A DNA stretch of 64,000 nucleotides from Paucibacter_B soli (GTDB lineage Bacteria; Pseudomonadota; Gammaproteobacteria; Burkholderiales; Burkholderiaceae_C). The notes beneath the pieces are model-generated. The model was not told where the DNA came from and searched no databases. It worked only from the letters and a program-made list of their open reading frames with translations. Shown here piece after piece: positions 25,641 through 34,333 of the stretch. Position 1 is the stretch's first letter; each line of letters opens with the position of its first letter. The position numbers were made by a program, and so were the translations under genes. Where the stretch lies: positions 1-64,000 of the forward strand of contig NZ_JBBHJW010000003.1 in the NCBI RefSeq assembly GCF_037482845.1, read 5' to 3'.

Positions 25641-25660
25641 TCCCTGCCGATACTGCCGTC

Positions 25661-26575
25661 ATGCAAGCGCTCTACGACGTCCCGGCCCCGGCCAAGCTCA
25701 ACCTCTTTCTGCATGTGGTGGGCAAGCGACCCGATGGCTATCACCTGCTCGAATCGGTGTTCGTGCTGATCGACTGGGCCGACACCCTGCATTTCGAAGC
25801 CCGCGGCGATGGCCTGTTGCAGCGCCATGACCAGGGCGACGCCTTTTTGCCCCCCGACGACCTCTGTCTGCGCGCCGCACGCGCCCTGCAGCGCGAGAGC
25901 GGCTGCACCCTGGGCGCGGACATCCATATTGAGAAGCGACTGCCCGCCGGCGCCGGCATGGGCGGAGGCTCCTCTGACGCCGCCTCCACTCTGCTGTCGC
26001 TGAACCGGCTCTGGGGCCTCAACTGGCCGCGTTCGCGCCTGCTGCCCCTGGGCCTGAGCCTGGGCGCGGATGTGCCCTTCTTCCTCGGCGGCTGCAACGC
26101 CTTTGTCGAGGGCGTGGGCGAAATCCTGCACCCCATCTCCCTGCCAAGCCAGTACCTGGCGGTACTCAAACCGGCCGCCAGCATAGGCACCAAGGAAATA
26201 TTTTCGTCGCAGCGCTTGCAGAGATCGAAAAGCGTGGCTATAGTAGCGGGCTTTCCTGCACACAATAGCAGCGAAGACAAAACGAGGTCTGACTGGCTTG
26301 CCAGCGTGACGCAAGGTTGGGGTCGCAATGATTTGCAAGCCGCCGCCGAGCATCACAGTACCGAAGTAAGTCACGCACTAAGGCTGTTGCAAGACCGCTT
26401 CGGCAACAGCCGGATGACGGGCTCGGGCAGCGCGGTGTTCGCACTGGTGAGCAAGGAAATCGGTATATCGAGCCAGCCTGTGGCAACATACCTGGGGGAT
26501 CTTCCTCCGGCATGGGTTGGGAAAATATGCCGCAGTTTGGAGGTTCATCCGCTTCGCGAATGGGCTGAAGACTGA
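25661..26575 (+). CDS. ispE: 4-diphosphocytidyl-2-C-methyl-D-erythritol kinase
   Basis: A 304-residue GHMP kinase of the MEP isoprenoid pathway. It has the N-terminal PAPAKLNLFLHVVGKRPDGY, the ATP loop LPAGAGMGGGSSDAASTL (~95-112) and the C-terminal MTGSGSAVFALV. The first two thirds have normal GC-rich codon use. From about 26190 to the end the sequence becomes visibly AT-richer with rare codons, although conserved motifs persist. It precedes tRNA-Gln and prs as in many betaproteobacteria. Confidence 0.93.
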   Translation: MQALYDVPAPAKLNLFLHVVGKRPDGYHLLESVFVLIDWADTLHFEARGDGLLQRHDQGDAFLPPDDLCLRAARALQRESGCTLGADIHIEKRLPAGAGMGGGSSDAASTLLSLNRLWGLNWPRSRLLPLGLSLGADVPFFLGGCNAFVEGVGEILHPISLPSQYLAVLKPAASIGTKEIFSSQRLQRSKSVAIVAGFPAHNSSEDKTRSDWLASVTQGWGRNDLQAAAEHHSTEVSHALRLLQDRFGNSRMTGSGSAVFALVSKEIGISSQPVATYLGDLPPAWVGKICRSLEVHPLREWAED

Positions 26576-26615
26576 GTAAAGTTATGGGGTGCTGCAGCTC
26601 TGCAGTGTCCTGTGT

Positions 26616-26692
26616 AGGGGCGTCGCCAAGTTGGTTAAGGCATCGGATTTTGATTCCGACATGCGCAGGTTCGAATCCTTCCGCCCCTGCCA
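26616..26692 (+). tRNA. tRNA-Gln (UUG)
   Basis: A 77-base cloverleaf with encoded CCA. The acceptor is AGGGGCG/CGCCCCT with discriminator G, the anticodon stem-loop is TCGGATTTTGATTCCGA with anticodon TTG, and the T-loop is TTCGAAT. The T-stem (GCAGG/CCTTC) has one C-U mismatch at its second pair. It sits between ispE and prs, the position typical of betaproteobacteria. Confidence 0.92.
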
Positions 26693-26761
26693 AATTTTTT
26701 CTTCTTCTCCGGGACCCGCAGGGCTGGCCGCGGGGCCATTGATTCAAAGGATGGCCCGCTC

Positions 26762-27724
26762 GTGCTGCTCAACACCGTCCTCTTCACCGGCAATGCAAAC
26801 CCGGTGCTCTCCCAAGAAATTGCCACCCATCTGGGCGTAGACCTCGGCCGAGCCGTGGTCGGCCGCTTCTCCGATGGCGAGGTGACGGTCGAGATCCAGC
26901 AAAACGTGCGTGCCCGCGACGTGTTCGTGATCCAGCCGACTTGCGCGCCCACGAACGAGAACCTGATGGAACTGCTCATCATGGTCGATGCCTTGAAGCG
27001 TGCCAGCGCACGCCGCATCACCGCGGTGATCCCCTACTTCGGCTATGCCCGCCAGGACCGCCGCCCGCGCTCCACGCGCGTGCCGATCTCGGCCAAGGTG
27101 GTGGCCAATCTGCTGGAAACCGTGGGCGTCGAGCGCGTGCTCACCATGGACCTGCACGCCGACCAGATCCAGGGCTTCTTCGACATTCCGGTCGACAATA
27201 TCTACGCCTCGCCGGTGCTGCTGTCGGACCTGAAGGCCCGCAACTACAGCAACCTGGTGGTGGTCAGCCCCGACGTCGGCGGCGTGGTGCGCGCCCGCGC
27301 TCTGGCCAAGCAGCTGGGCTGCGATCTGGCCATCATCGACAAGCGCCGCCCGGCCGCCAATGTCTCGGAAGTGATGCATGTGATCGGCGAAATCGACGGC
27401 CGCAACTGCGTCATCATGGACGACATGATCGACACCGCCGGCACGCTGGTGAAGGCGGCCGAGGTGCTGAAGGACCGCGGCGCCAAGAGCGTGTTTGCCT
27501 ATTGCACCCACCCCATCCTGTCGGGCCCGGCGATCGAGCGCATCTCGGGTTCGCACCTGGACGAGGTGGTGATCAGCAACACCATTCCCCTGTCCGACGC
27601 GGCCAAGGCCTGCGGCAAGATCCGCCAGCTGTCGGTGGCCTTTTTGTTCGCCGAGACGATTCGCCGCATTTCGGACGGCGAGTCGGTGACCTCACTGTTT
27701 AGCGAGCAGAACAACAACTTCTAG
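26762..27724 (+). CDS. prs: Ribose-phosphate pyrophosphokinase
   Basis: A 320-residue enzyme making PRPP from ribose 5-phosphate and ATP. It has FTGNANPVLSQEIATHLGV at the start, RFSDGEVTVEIQQNVR, PYFGYARQDRRPRSTRVPIS (flexible catalytic loop), DLHADQIQGFF and the PRPP loop VIMDDMIDTAGTL. A GTG at 26762 opens the frame; the ATG at 26751 is out of frame. PRPP feeds hisG and nucleotide synthesis elsewhere in the window. Confidence 0.95.
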   Translation: MLLNTVLFTGNANPVLSQEIATHLGVDLGRAVVGRFSDGEVTVEIQQNVRARDVFVIQPTCAPTNENLMELLIMVDALKRASARRITAVIPYFGYARQDRRPRSTRVPISAKVVANLLETVGVERVLTMDLHADQIQGFFDIPVDNIYASPVLLSDLKARNYSNLVVVSPDVGGVVRARALAKQLGCDLAIIDKRRPAANVSEVMHVIGEIDGRNCVIMDDMIDTAGTLVKAAEVLKDRGAKSVFAYCTHPILSGPAIERISGSHLDEVVISNTIPLSDAAKACGKIRQLSVAFLFAETIRRISDGESVTSLFSEQNNNF

Positions 27725-27833
27725 TAAGACATTGGTGCCAGGCCCTCGCGGGCGTGGCGCGATGAGCCGTGATCGCAAGATCACATTCCTTGAGCACCTG
27801 GTCGCGGGTGCTCTATCCATTTTGGAGAAACCT

Positions 27834-28457
27834 ATGAAATTCACCGCTTTCGAGCGCAAGCTGCAGGGGACCGGAGCGAGCCGCCGCCTGCGTATCTCGG
27901 GCAAGGTGCCCGGCATTGTGTACGGCGCTGGCGAACCCGCCACCATCGAGCTGGACCACAACGCGCTGTTCCACGCCATGAAGAAGGAAGCCTTCCACAG
28001 CTCCATCCTCGAGATGGAACTGAACGGCGCCGTCTCGCAAGTGCTGCTGCGCGACTACCAGATGCACCCCTACAAGCCGCAAGTCCTGCACGTGGACTTC
28101 CAGCGCGTGGACAGCACCACCAAGATCACCAAGAAGGTGCCGCTGCACTTCGTGGGCGAAGAGAACTCGCCGGCCGTCAAGCTGGACCACTGCACCGTCA
28201 ACCATGTGCTGACGCAGCTGGAAATCACCTGCCTGGCCCAGCAGCTGCCCGAGTTCATCGAAGTGGACCTGAGCAACCTGACCAAGGGTCACTCGGTGCA
28301 CGTCAATGACATCAAGCTGGCCGACCACATCAAGGTCGTGACCCGCGGCAAGCCCAACCCCGTGGTCGCCACGCCGGTTGAGCCCGTGACCGAAGAGATC
28401 GTGGTGGCAGCCGCCCCGGTCGAAGACGCCAAGGGCAAGAAGAAGGGCAAGAAGTAA
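27834..28457 (+). CDS. rplY: 50S ribosomal protein L25 (Ctc family)
   Basis: A 207-residue two-domain L25/Ctc protein that binds 5S rRNA. The N-terminal domain is MKFTAFERKLQGTGASRRLR to about residue 95; the C-terminal TL5-like domain follows, with LPEFIEVDLSNLTKGHSVHV and a Lys-rich end (DAKGKKKGKK). GGAG lies 9 bases before the ATG. A strong terminator follows at 28487. It sits between prs and pth, the common order. Confidence 0.95.
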   Translation: MKFTAFERKLQGTGASRRLRISGKVPGIVYGAGEPATIELDHNALFHAMKKEAFHSSILEMELNGAVSQVLLRDYQMHPYKPQVLHVDFQRVDSTTKITKKVPLHFVGEENSPAVKLDHCTVNHVLTQLEITCLAQQLPEFIEVDLSNLTKGHSVHVNDIKLADHIKVVTRGKPNPVVATPVEPVTEEIVVAAAPVEDAKGKKKGKK

Positions 28458-28486
28458 TTCTTGCTAGAGCCTGCCTCAATGGCACG

Positions 28487-28514
28487 AAGGCCCTGCTCTG
28501 CAGGGCCTTTTTTC
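28487..28514 (+). terminator. Intrinsic terminator after rplY
   Basis: A 10 bp stem AAGGCCCTGC / GCAGGGCCTT with a TCT loop runs into TTTTTTC. It separates prs-rplY from pth. Confidence 0.9.
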
Positions 28515-28542
28515 TTGTGCGACCGCACCGATAATCCCCGCC

Positions 28543-29178
28543 ATGATTCGACTCTTTGTGGGCCTGGGCAATCCCGGGCCGGAATACGAGGACACGCGCC
28601 ACAACGCCGGCTTCTGGTGGGTGGACGGCCTGGCGCGCGGCCTGGGTGCCCAGCTGCAGGTGGAGCGCAGCTATTACGGCCTGGTGGCGCGCGTCAACAA
28701 CGCACCCGGCGCGCCCGGCCCGATCTGGCTGCTGGAGCCCATGACCTTCATGAACCTCAGCGGCAAATCGGTGGCGGCGCTGGCGCGCTTCTTCAAGATC
28801 GCGCCCGAGGAAATCCTGGCCATTCACGACGAGCTCGACATCGCGCCCGGCGAGATGAAGATGAAGCTGGGCGGCGGCAACGGCGGCCACAACGGGCTCA
28901 AGGACATGCAGGCCCAGCTCGGTTCGCCTAACTTCTGGCGTCTGCGTCTCGGCATCGGCCATCCCGGCATCAAGGCCGAGGTCGCCAGCTATGTGCTGCG
29001 CAAACCGCCGCTGGCGGAGCGCCAGGCGGTGGAGGATTGCATAGGCAAGTCCTACCAGGCGGTGGAGCTGATGCTCAGGGGCGAGATGGACAAGGCCTTG
29101 GCCAAGATCCATGCCAAGCCGCCGCGGCCCAAACCACCCAGGCCGCCGGCACCCGTTGGCGCCGAAGTCTCATCATGA
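28543..29178 (+). CDS. pth: Peptidyl-tRNA hydrolase
   Basis: A 211-residue enzyme that recycles peptidyl-tRNA. The N-terminal FVGLGNPGPEYEDTRHNAGF contains Asn and catalytic His, with EPMTFMNLSGKSV and GGGNGGHNGLKDM following. The C-terminus has an extra basic, Pro-rich tail (AKPPRPKPPRPPAPVG). The stop overlaps the ATG of the next small gene (ATGA). Confidence 0.95.
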   Translation: MIRLFVGLGNPGPEYEDTRHNAGFWWVDGLARGLGAQLQVERSYYGLVARVNNAPGAPGPIWLLEPMTFMNLSGKSVAALARFFKIAPEEILAIHDELDIAPGEMKMKLGGGNGGHNGLKDMQAQLGSPNFWRLRLGIGHPGIKAEVASYVLRKPPLAERQAVEDCIGKSYQAVELMLRGEMDKALAKIHAKPPRPKPPRPPAPVGAEVSS

Positions 29179-29597
29179 ACCTGGCAGTCCGCCTTTTCTG
29201 CACCGCGCTGATGGCAGCCTGCAGCGGCGGATCGCAGGCGCAGACCCGGCCACAGAACACCACGATTTACCGCTGCGGCCCAGAGGGGCGCGAGCTGCGC
29301 GGCAGCCCCTGCCCGGCGGATGCCAAGGCCAGCACGCAGACCCTGCAATACGACCAGCCCTCAGCCGCGCAGAGCGCCGAGGCCAGGCAGCGCGCCGCGC
29401 AGGAGGCCAAGCAGGCCCATGCGATGGAGCAGGCCCGCCTCAAGCGCGAGGCCGAGCAGCGCCGCGAGGCCGCGCGGGCCGGCGGCATCCATGGCCAGCG
29501 CGGTGGCGACAGCGGCCCGGCCCAGGCGGCCAGCGCCCCCACCCCACCCAAGAAGCCAAAGAAGCCAAAGAAGCCCAAGGCAGCCAAGCCCGGCTAG
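29175..29597 (+). CDS. Small exported protein, DUF4124-like, with Lys/Pro-rich tail
   Basis: A 140-residue protein with a signal or lipoprotein-type leader (MNLAVRLFCTALMAACSGGS). A short segment, TIYRCGPEGRELRGSPCPAD, resembles the DUF4124 core. An Ala/Arg/Glu/Gln-rich predicted coiled coil (~55-105) and a repeated PKKPKKPKKPK tail follow. Function is unknown. Its stop codon TAG forms part of a promoter-like TAGAAT for the B12 operon. Confidence 0.7.
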   Translation: MNLAVRLFCTALMAACSGGSQAQTRPQNTTIYRCGPEGRELRGSPCPADAKASTQTLQYDQPSAAQSAEARQRAAQEAKQAHAMEQARLKREAEQRREAARAGGIHGQRGGDSGPAQAASAPTPPKKPKKPKKPKAAKPG

Positions 29598-29600
29598 AAT
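29595..29600 (+). promoter_or_regulatory. Candidate -10 box of the cobalamin operon
   Basis: TAGAAT overlaps the preceding stop codon and lies about 7 bases before the first base of the riboswitch P1 stem, the spacing expected for a transcription start near 29605-29607. No convincing -35 box is seen. Confidence 0.4.
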
Positions 29601-29604
29601 GCCG

Positions 29605-29820
29605 CTTGTTGGTGCTCGCCCAGCCATTCATGTCTGGGCAGTTAAACGGGAATCAGAAGGGCGCGCCTCGCCGAGGCAGACCCAACCTGAGCTGTCCCCG
29701 CAACGGTAAGTGGATGGAGCCCTCAGCGCTCCAAGGCCCGTACTGCAGTCCACTGGCGCGTCACACGCGCTGGGAAGGACGCGGCGCTTGAATCCACCAG
29801 CCCGGATACCGGCCAACAGG
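29605..29820 (+). ncRNA. Cobalamin (adenosylcobalamin) riboswitch
   Basis: The closing P1 stem is TGTTGG (29607) with CCAACA (29813). Between them are the class signatures TTAAACGGGAATC, CCTGAGCTGTCCCCGCAACGGTAAG (written here as two adjoining boxes), CCACTGG with TGGGAAGG, and CAGCCCGGATACCGGCC. It lies directly upstream of btuB, the classical position. B12 binding should reduce expression of the genes behind it. Confidence 0.95.
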
Positions 29821-29821
29821 T

Positions 29822-29844
29822 GATGCATCGCGGCGCGATGCGTC
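29822..29844 (+). promoter_or_regulatory. Hairpin in the riboswitch expression platform
   Basis: GATGCATCGC-ggc-GCGATGCGTC forms a 10 bp stem with one T-G pair just after the riboswitch. No U-run follows, so it is more likely part of a translational or Rho-linked switch than an intrinsic terminator. The remaining bases up to 29899 show no ORF. Confidence 0.5.
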
Positions 29845-29899
29845 GATTTACAGGGGCCTGCGGGGAAGCTGGCACCTGGCAATTTGCTGTCTGGATTCC

Positions 29900-31855
29900 A
29901 TGAGCTTTTCCTTCTCCGCACACGCGGCTTCACTGCCCGCGTCCACCTACGCCCGTACCCTGCTGGCCCTGGCCGCCGCTGCGGTCGCATGGCCCCAATC
30001 CGCGCTGGCCCAGAATGGTCCGGCTGCCAACAAGCTGGATCAGGTGCAGGTCACCGCCACGCGTTCCAGCATCCGCCTGGACCAGACCCTTGCCGATGTC
30101 ACCGTGCTCACCCGCGCCGACATCGAGCGTCAGGCCTTCGGCGGCCTGGCGGATCTGCTTGCCAAGCAATCCTGTTTCGAATTCGCGCGCCCCGGCGGCC
30201 CCGGCGCCACCACCTCCTTGTTCCTGCGCGGCGCCAACACCCAGCACACCGTGGTGATGATTGACGGCGTGCGCATGGACACCCAATCCGGTTCCGGTGG
30301 CGCCACCTGGGAAAGCATGCCGCTGGCCCTGATCGAGCGTGTCGAGATCCTGCGTGGCGCGGCCAGCAGCCTCTACGGCTCCGACGCCGTGGCCGGCGTT
30401 GTGCAGATCTTCACCCGCAAGGGCGGCGCCAAGCCCTTTGTCGAATTCGGCGGCGGCATCGGCAGCCTGGGCATGGTCAAGGGCGACCTGAGCGTTGGCG
30501 GCATGCTGGGCCAGTTGGACTATGCCTTCAGCCTTGCCGCCGAGTTTGCCGATGGTTTCAATGCCCGCCCGGTTGCCTTCGACCCCAAGGACCCCGGCTA
30601 CACGCCGGATCGCGACGATTGGCGCAACCACAACCTGAACGCCCGCGTCGGCTATCAGCTGGCCAAGGGCCAGCGCGTGGAACTGCTGAGCAGCAGCAGC
30701 CATGCCGAGAGCGGCTACGACGCCAGCGCCAAGCCCAAGCCAGGTGTCAACGACCGCAATATCCACGACCTGCGCGCCAGCCGCGCGTTCTGGAGCGCGC
30801 AGTGGAGCGAGGCCTGGAACTCCGAGCTCAGCGTGGGCGAATCGCGCGACCGCTACGAAACCAAGACGCAGTACGCCTACCTGACAGAAACCCTGGTGCG
30901 CAACTACGCCCTGCACAACAGCCTCAAGCTCGGCCCGGGCCAGCTCAATGTGCTGCTGGAGCGGCGCGAGGACAAGCTCATCAACGCCAGCTTGCAGTCC
31001 AGCAGCGGCCAGGCTGAGCGCCATCAGAACGCTGCGGCCCTGGGCTACCTGCTGAGCCAGGCCGCATGGGATGCGCAAGTACATCTGCGGCATGACCAGG
31101 ACAGCGAGTTCGGTGGCATCAACACCGGCACTTTGGCCGCAGGCTGGCGCCCGGTGCCCGCCCTGCGCTTGTGGGCCAGCGCCGCCAACGCGTTCCGCGC
31201 GCCCACCCTGTACCAGAGCTTCAGCGCCTATGGCCCCCGCGCCGGCCTGCCGGCGCTGAATCCGGAGAAGGGCCGCAACGCCGAGTTCGGTCTGAGCTAC
31301 GCCCAAGGCGCGCACGAGCTGGGCCTGACCATCTACAACAACCGCATCAAGCAGCTCATCAGCTGGGACAACCAGTTCGCAAGCCTTTGCGCGGCAACCG
31401 TGAATCCCGCCAAGCCCGATCCCTGGGACGGTTGCTACGGCAACCTGGCCAAGGTGCGTCTGCGCGGCGTTAGCCTGAGCGGCAGCACCGAGCTGGCGGG
31501 GCTGAAGCTCTCGGGCTCGCTGGACTTCCAGGACCCCAAGGACGTGCTGAGCGGCAAGACCCTGGGCCGGCGCGCCAAGCAGCATGCTTCGCTGCGCGTG
31601 GAGAAGCAATGGGGCGACTGGACCCTGGGCGGCCAGAGCCAGCTCAGCGGCAAGCGCTGGGACACCAACGCCAACACCACCCGCCTGGCCGGCTATGCGC
31701 TGCTGAATCTGGACGCGCAATACCGCGTGAACGCCAATCTGCGCCTGCAGCTGAATCTGGACAACGCCTTCGACCGCGCCTACCAGACGGCCAACGGCTA
31801 TGCCCAGGCGCCGCGCACCCTGTTCATGGGCCTGCGCTACACCCCGGCACTCTGA
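29900..31855 (+). CDS. btuB: TonB-dependent vitamin B12 receptor BtuB
   Basis: A 651-residue outer-membrane receptor. The leader covers residues 1-38 (ending ALAQ), a TonB-box-like stretch is DQVQVTATRSS, the plug has SLFLRGANTQHTVVMIDGVR and IERVEILRGAASSLYGSDAV, and a 22-strand-type barrel ends in FMGLRYTPAL with the terminal aromatic/Leu pattern. Placement directly behind a B12 riboswitch identifies cobalamin or cobinamide as the likely ligand. The next gene, cobU, starts 5 bp later. Confidence 0.93.
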   Translation: MSFSFSAHAASLPASTYARTLLALAAAAVAWPQSALAQNGPAANKLDQVQVTATRSSIRLDQTLADVTVLTRADIERQAFGGLADLLAKQSCFEFARPGGPGATTSLFLRGANTQHTVVMIDGVRMDTQSGSGGATWESMPLALIERVEILRGAASSLYGSDAVAGVVQIFTRKGGAKPFVEFGGGIGSLGMVKGDLSVGGMLGQLDYAFSLAAEFADGFNARPVAFDPKDPGYTPDRDDWRNHNLNARVGYQLAKGQRVELLSSSSHAESGYDASAKPKPGVNDRNIHDLRASRAFWSAQWSEAWNSELSVGESRDRYETKTQYAYLTETLVRNYALHNSLKLGPGQLNVLLERREDKLINASLQSSSGQAERHQNAAALGYLLSQAAWDAQVHLRHDQDSEFGGINTGTLAAGWRPVPALRLWASAANAFRAPTLYQSFSAYGPRAGLPALNPEKGRNAEFGLSYAQGAHELGLTIYNNRIKQLISWDNQFASLCAATVNPAKPDPWDGCYGNLAKVRLRGVSLSGSTELAGLKLSGSLDFQDPKDVLSGKTLGRRAKQHASLRVEKQWGDWTLGGQSQLSGKRWDTNANTTRLAGYALLNLDAQYRVNANLRLQLNLDNAFDRAYQTANGYAQAPRTLFMGLRYTPAL

Positions 31856-31860
31856 GCGCC

Positions 31861-32427
31861 ATGGCCGCCCACCAGCTCATCGTCGGCGGACAACGCAGCG
31901 GCAAGACCCGTCATGCCGAAGCCGTGGCGCTGCGCTGGCTGGCGGCCGCGCCGGAGCATGGCGTCTGCGTGCTCGCCACCGCACTGGCCTGGGACGAGGA
32001 GATGCGTCAGCGCATCGCCCGTCACCGCGCCGACCGCCCCGCGCGCTTCGATACGGTGGAGGTGCCGCTGGCACTGAGCCAGGCGCTGCGGGCGCAAAGT
32101 GCCCCCGGCCGGCTGCTGCTGGTGGACTGCCTGACCCTGTGGCTGACCAACTGGCTGATGCCCATGCATGGGCAGCCGGATCGCCGGGGCTGGGAGGCCG
32201 AGCGCAGCGCCATGCTCGACGCATTGCCGGCCCTGACATCGCCGGTGATCTTCGTCTCCAACGAGACGGGCTGGGGCGTGTCGCCGCTGGGCCGCGAGGT
32301 GCGCGAGTTTGTCGACGAGCTGGGCCGGCTGAACCAGGCCGTGGCCGGCCGCTGTCAAGACCTGACCCTGATGGTGGCCGGCCAGGCCTGGACGCGGCCG
32401 GTACACCAGGAGAGACCTGCACCATGA
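31861..32427 (+). CDS. cobU: Adenosylcobinamide kinase / guanylyltransferase
   Basis: A cytosolic enzyme of 188 residues that phosphorylates adenosylcobinamide and transfers GMP to it. The P-loop is IVGGQRSGKTRHAE (~7-20), the guanylyl-accepting His region is MRQRIARHRADRP, and the C-terminal motif is SNETGWGVSPLGREVREF. The stop overlaps the btuF ATG. With cbiB, cobS, cobT and cobC it completes nucleotide-loop assembly. Confidence 0.93.
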   Translation: MAAHQLIVGGQRSGKTRHAEAVALRWLAAAPEHGVCVLATALAWDEEMRQRIARHRADRPARFDTVEVPLALSQALRAQSAPGRLLLVDCLTLWLTNWLMPMHGQPDRRGWEAERSAMLDALPALTSPVIFVSNETGWGVSPLGREVREFVDELGRLNQAVAGRCQDLTLMVAGQAWTRPVHQERPAP

Positions 32428-33323
32428 GATCGAATTCCCTTGCGCAGCCCAGCCTCTGGCTGTGGGCATTGAGTCTGGGCCTGGGCCTGCTGGCGGCTCC
32501 GCTGCAGGCGCAGACCAAGGTCGAACTGAAGGACGACCTCGGCAAGATCACGCATTGGACGCAGGCGCCGCGTCGCATCGTCACGCTGCTGCCCTCGCTG
32601 ACCGAAACGGTCTGCGAGCTGGGCGCCTGCGACCGCCTGGTCGGCGTGGACCGCTATTCCAACTTCCCGGCCCAGGTCAACAAGCTGCCCAAGCTGGGCG
32701 GCCTGGACGACACCCAGGTCGAGACCATCGTCTCGCTCAAACCCGATGTGGTGCTGCTGGCGCCCTCCTCGCGCGTCACCGACCGCCTGCGCAATCTCGG
32801 TCTGACCGTGGTGACGCTGGAAACGCGCTCGTATATGGATGTGCAACGCCTGCTCGACAAGCTCGGGCAGTTGCTGCAGGTGAGCGATGCCCAGGCGATC
32901 TGGCGCCGCGTCGATGCGCAGGTCGGCGCCGCCGCGCAAAGCATCCCGGCCGCGGCGCGTGGCACCCTGGTGTATTACGAGGTCGACCGCTCGCCCTACG
33001 CCGCCGGGCCGGTGTCCTTCATGGGCGAGACCATGGCTCGCCTGGGCCTGCGCAACATCATCACGCCCGAAATGGGCCCCTTCCCCAAGATCAGCCCCGA
33101 GTACGTGGTGCGTGCCGGCCCGCAGCTGATCATGATTGGCAAACGCAATGCCGACGGGCTGTTCCAGCGCCCCGGCTGGGAGCGCATCCCGGCGATCCGC
33201 GACAAGCGCGTCTGCGTGTTCGATGCGGCGCAAAGCGACGTGATGTCCCGCCCCGGGCCGCGCATGGGCGAGGCGGCGCAGCTGATGGCGCAATGCCTGC
33301 GCGAGCAGTCCGCCAAACCATGA
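32424..33323 (+). CDS. btuF: Cobalamin ABC transporter substrate-binding protein BtuF
   Basis: A 299-residue protein with a leader (LWALSLGLGLLAAPLQAQ). It has the class III binding-protein fold of B12 and iron-siderophore systems: PRRIVTLLPSLTETVCELGA, YSNFPAQVNKLPKLGG, VETIVSLKPDVVLL, and a C-terminal RIPAI-type end around IPAIRDKRVCVFDA. It should carry B12 across the periplasm to BtuCD, which follow with ATGA overlaps. Confidence 0.9.
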   Translation: MRSNSLAQPSLWLWALSLGLGLLAAPLQAQTKVELKDDLGKITHWTQAPRRIVTLLPSLTETVCELGACDRLVGVDRYSNFPAQVNKLPKLGGLDDTQVETIVSLKPDVVLLAPSSRVTDRLRNLGLTVVTLETRSYMDVQRLLDKLGQLLQVSDAQAIWRRVDAQVGAAAQSIPAAARGTLVYYEVDRSPYAAGPVSFMGETMARLGLRNIITPEMGPFPKISPEYVVRAGPQLIMIGKRNADGLFQRPGWERIPAIRDKRVCVFDAAQSDVMSRPGPRMGEAAQLMAQCLREQSAKP

Positions 33324-34333
33324 GCGGCATGAAGCTTTCGCACCACCTGCCGGCCTGGCCACTGCTGGCCGGCCTGCTGCTGGCCAGCACGGCCATGCTG
33401 CTGCTGGGCGTGGCCGTCGGCAGCACCGGCTTCGCACTCGGCTGGGACCTGGGCGACGCCATGCACAACCAGATCCTCTGGCAGATCCGTCTGCCGCGCT
33501 CGGCCGGCGCCTGGCTGGCGGGCGCCCTGCTGGGCCTGTCGGGGGCCATCACCCAGGGCCTGTTCCGCAACCCGCTGGCCGATCCCTATCTGCTCGGCAG
33601 CGCCGCCGGGGCACGCCTGGGCGTGGCCCTGAGCATGACGGTGCTGGGTGGCTCGCCCGCCGGCATGCAATGGCTGGAGCGCCTGGGCCTGACCGGCGCG
33701 GCCTTTCTGGGCACCCTGGGCGGGGTGAGCCTGGCGCTGGCGATGGCGCGCGGCCTCGAGCACACCTTGCGCCTGCTGCTGGCGGGCGTCGTGGTGGGCG
33801 TGGTGCTGGGCGCCATCACCGAGCTGATCACCCTGGCCGACCCCGACATCCTGCGCACCATGCAGGCCTTTGTGCTGGGCACCACCAGCTTCCTGGGCTG
33901 GCCCAGCATTGCGCTGATGAGCGCGGTGCTGCTGCTGAGCCTGGCCGTGGCCCTGGGCGGCAGCCAGGCGCTGGACGCGCTGACCCTGGGCGAGGCCACG
34001 GCGCAGTCGCTGGGCGTGCGCCTGAGCCTGGTGCGCCTGCTGCTGATCCTCGCCTTCGCGCTGGCCACCGGCACCGCGGTGGCGCAGACCGGCATGATCG
34101 CCTTCGTCGGGCTGGTGGCACCGCATCTGGTGCGCAGCCTGAGCCAGGGCTCGCACCGCCAGCTGCTGCTGCTGTCGGCCTGCGCCGGCGGCCTGCTGCT
34201 GCTCAGCGCGGACATCCTGTCGCGCTGGATGCTTGCGCCGCAGGAACTGCCGGTGGGCGTGATCACCGCCATCCTCGGCGGTGGCTATCTGCTGCGCCTG
34301 ATGCACAAGCGCAAGCAAGGGAGGTCGGCATGA
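33320..34333 (+). CDS. btuC: Cobalamin ABC transporter permease BtuC
   Basis: A 337-residue FecCD-family permease with about ten membrane helices. Characteristic stretches are RLPRSAGAWLAGALLGLSGA, QGLFRNPLADPYLLGSAAGA, and the C-terminal MIAFVGLVAPHLVRSL and LPVGVITAILGGGYLLRLM. The start ATG overlaps the btuF stop; a second ATG three codons on is also possible. Forms the channel with BtuD. Confidence 0.92.
   Translation: MSGMKLSHHLPAWPLLAGLLLASTAMLLLGVAVGSTGFALGWDLGDAMHNQILWQIRLPRSAGAWLAGALLGLSGAITQGLFRNPLADPYLLGSAAGARLGVALSMTVLGGSPAGMQWLERLGLTGAAFLGTLGGVSLALAMARGLEHTLRLLLAGVVVGVVLGAITELITLADPDILRTMQAFVLGTTSFLGWPSIALMSAVLLLSLAVALGGSQALDALTLGEATAQSLGVRLSLVRLLLILAFALATGTAVAQTGMIAFVGLVAPHLVRSLSQGSHRQLLLLSACAGGLLLLSADILSRWMLAPQELPVGVITAILGGGYLLRLMHKRKQGRSA

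Noticed and set aside
26751..26762. ATG at 26751 as the prs start
   Set aside because: It is out of frame with the PRPP synthase reading frame; the GTG at 26762 is in frame.
29552..29580. Direct repeat of AAGAAGCCA-type units as a microsatellite
   Set aside because: It encodes the regular PKKPKKPKK tail of the small exported protein and is explained as coding sequence.
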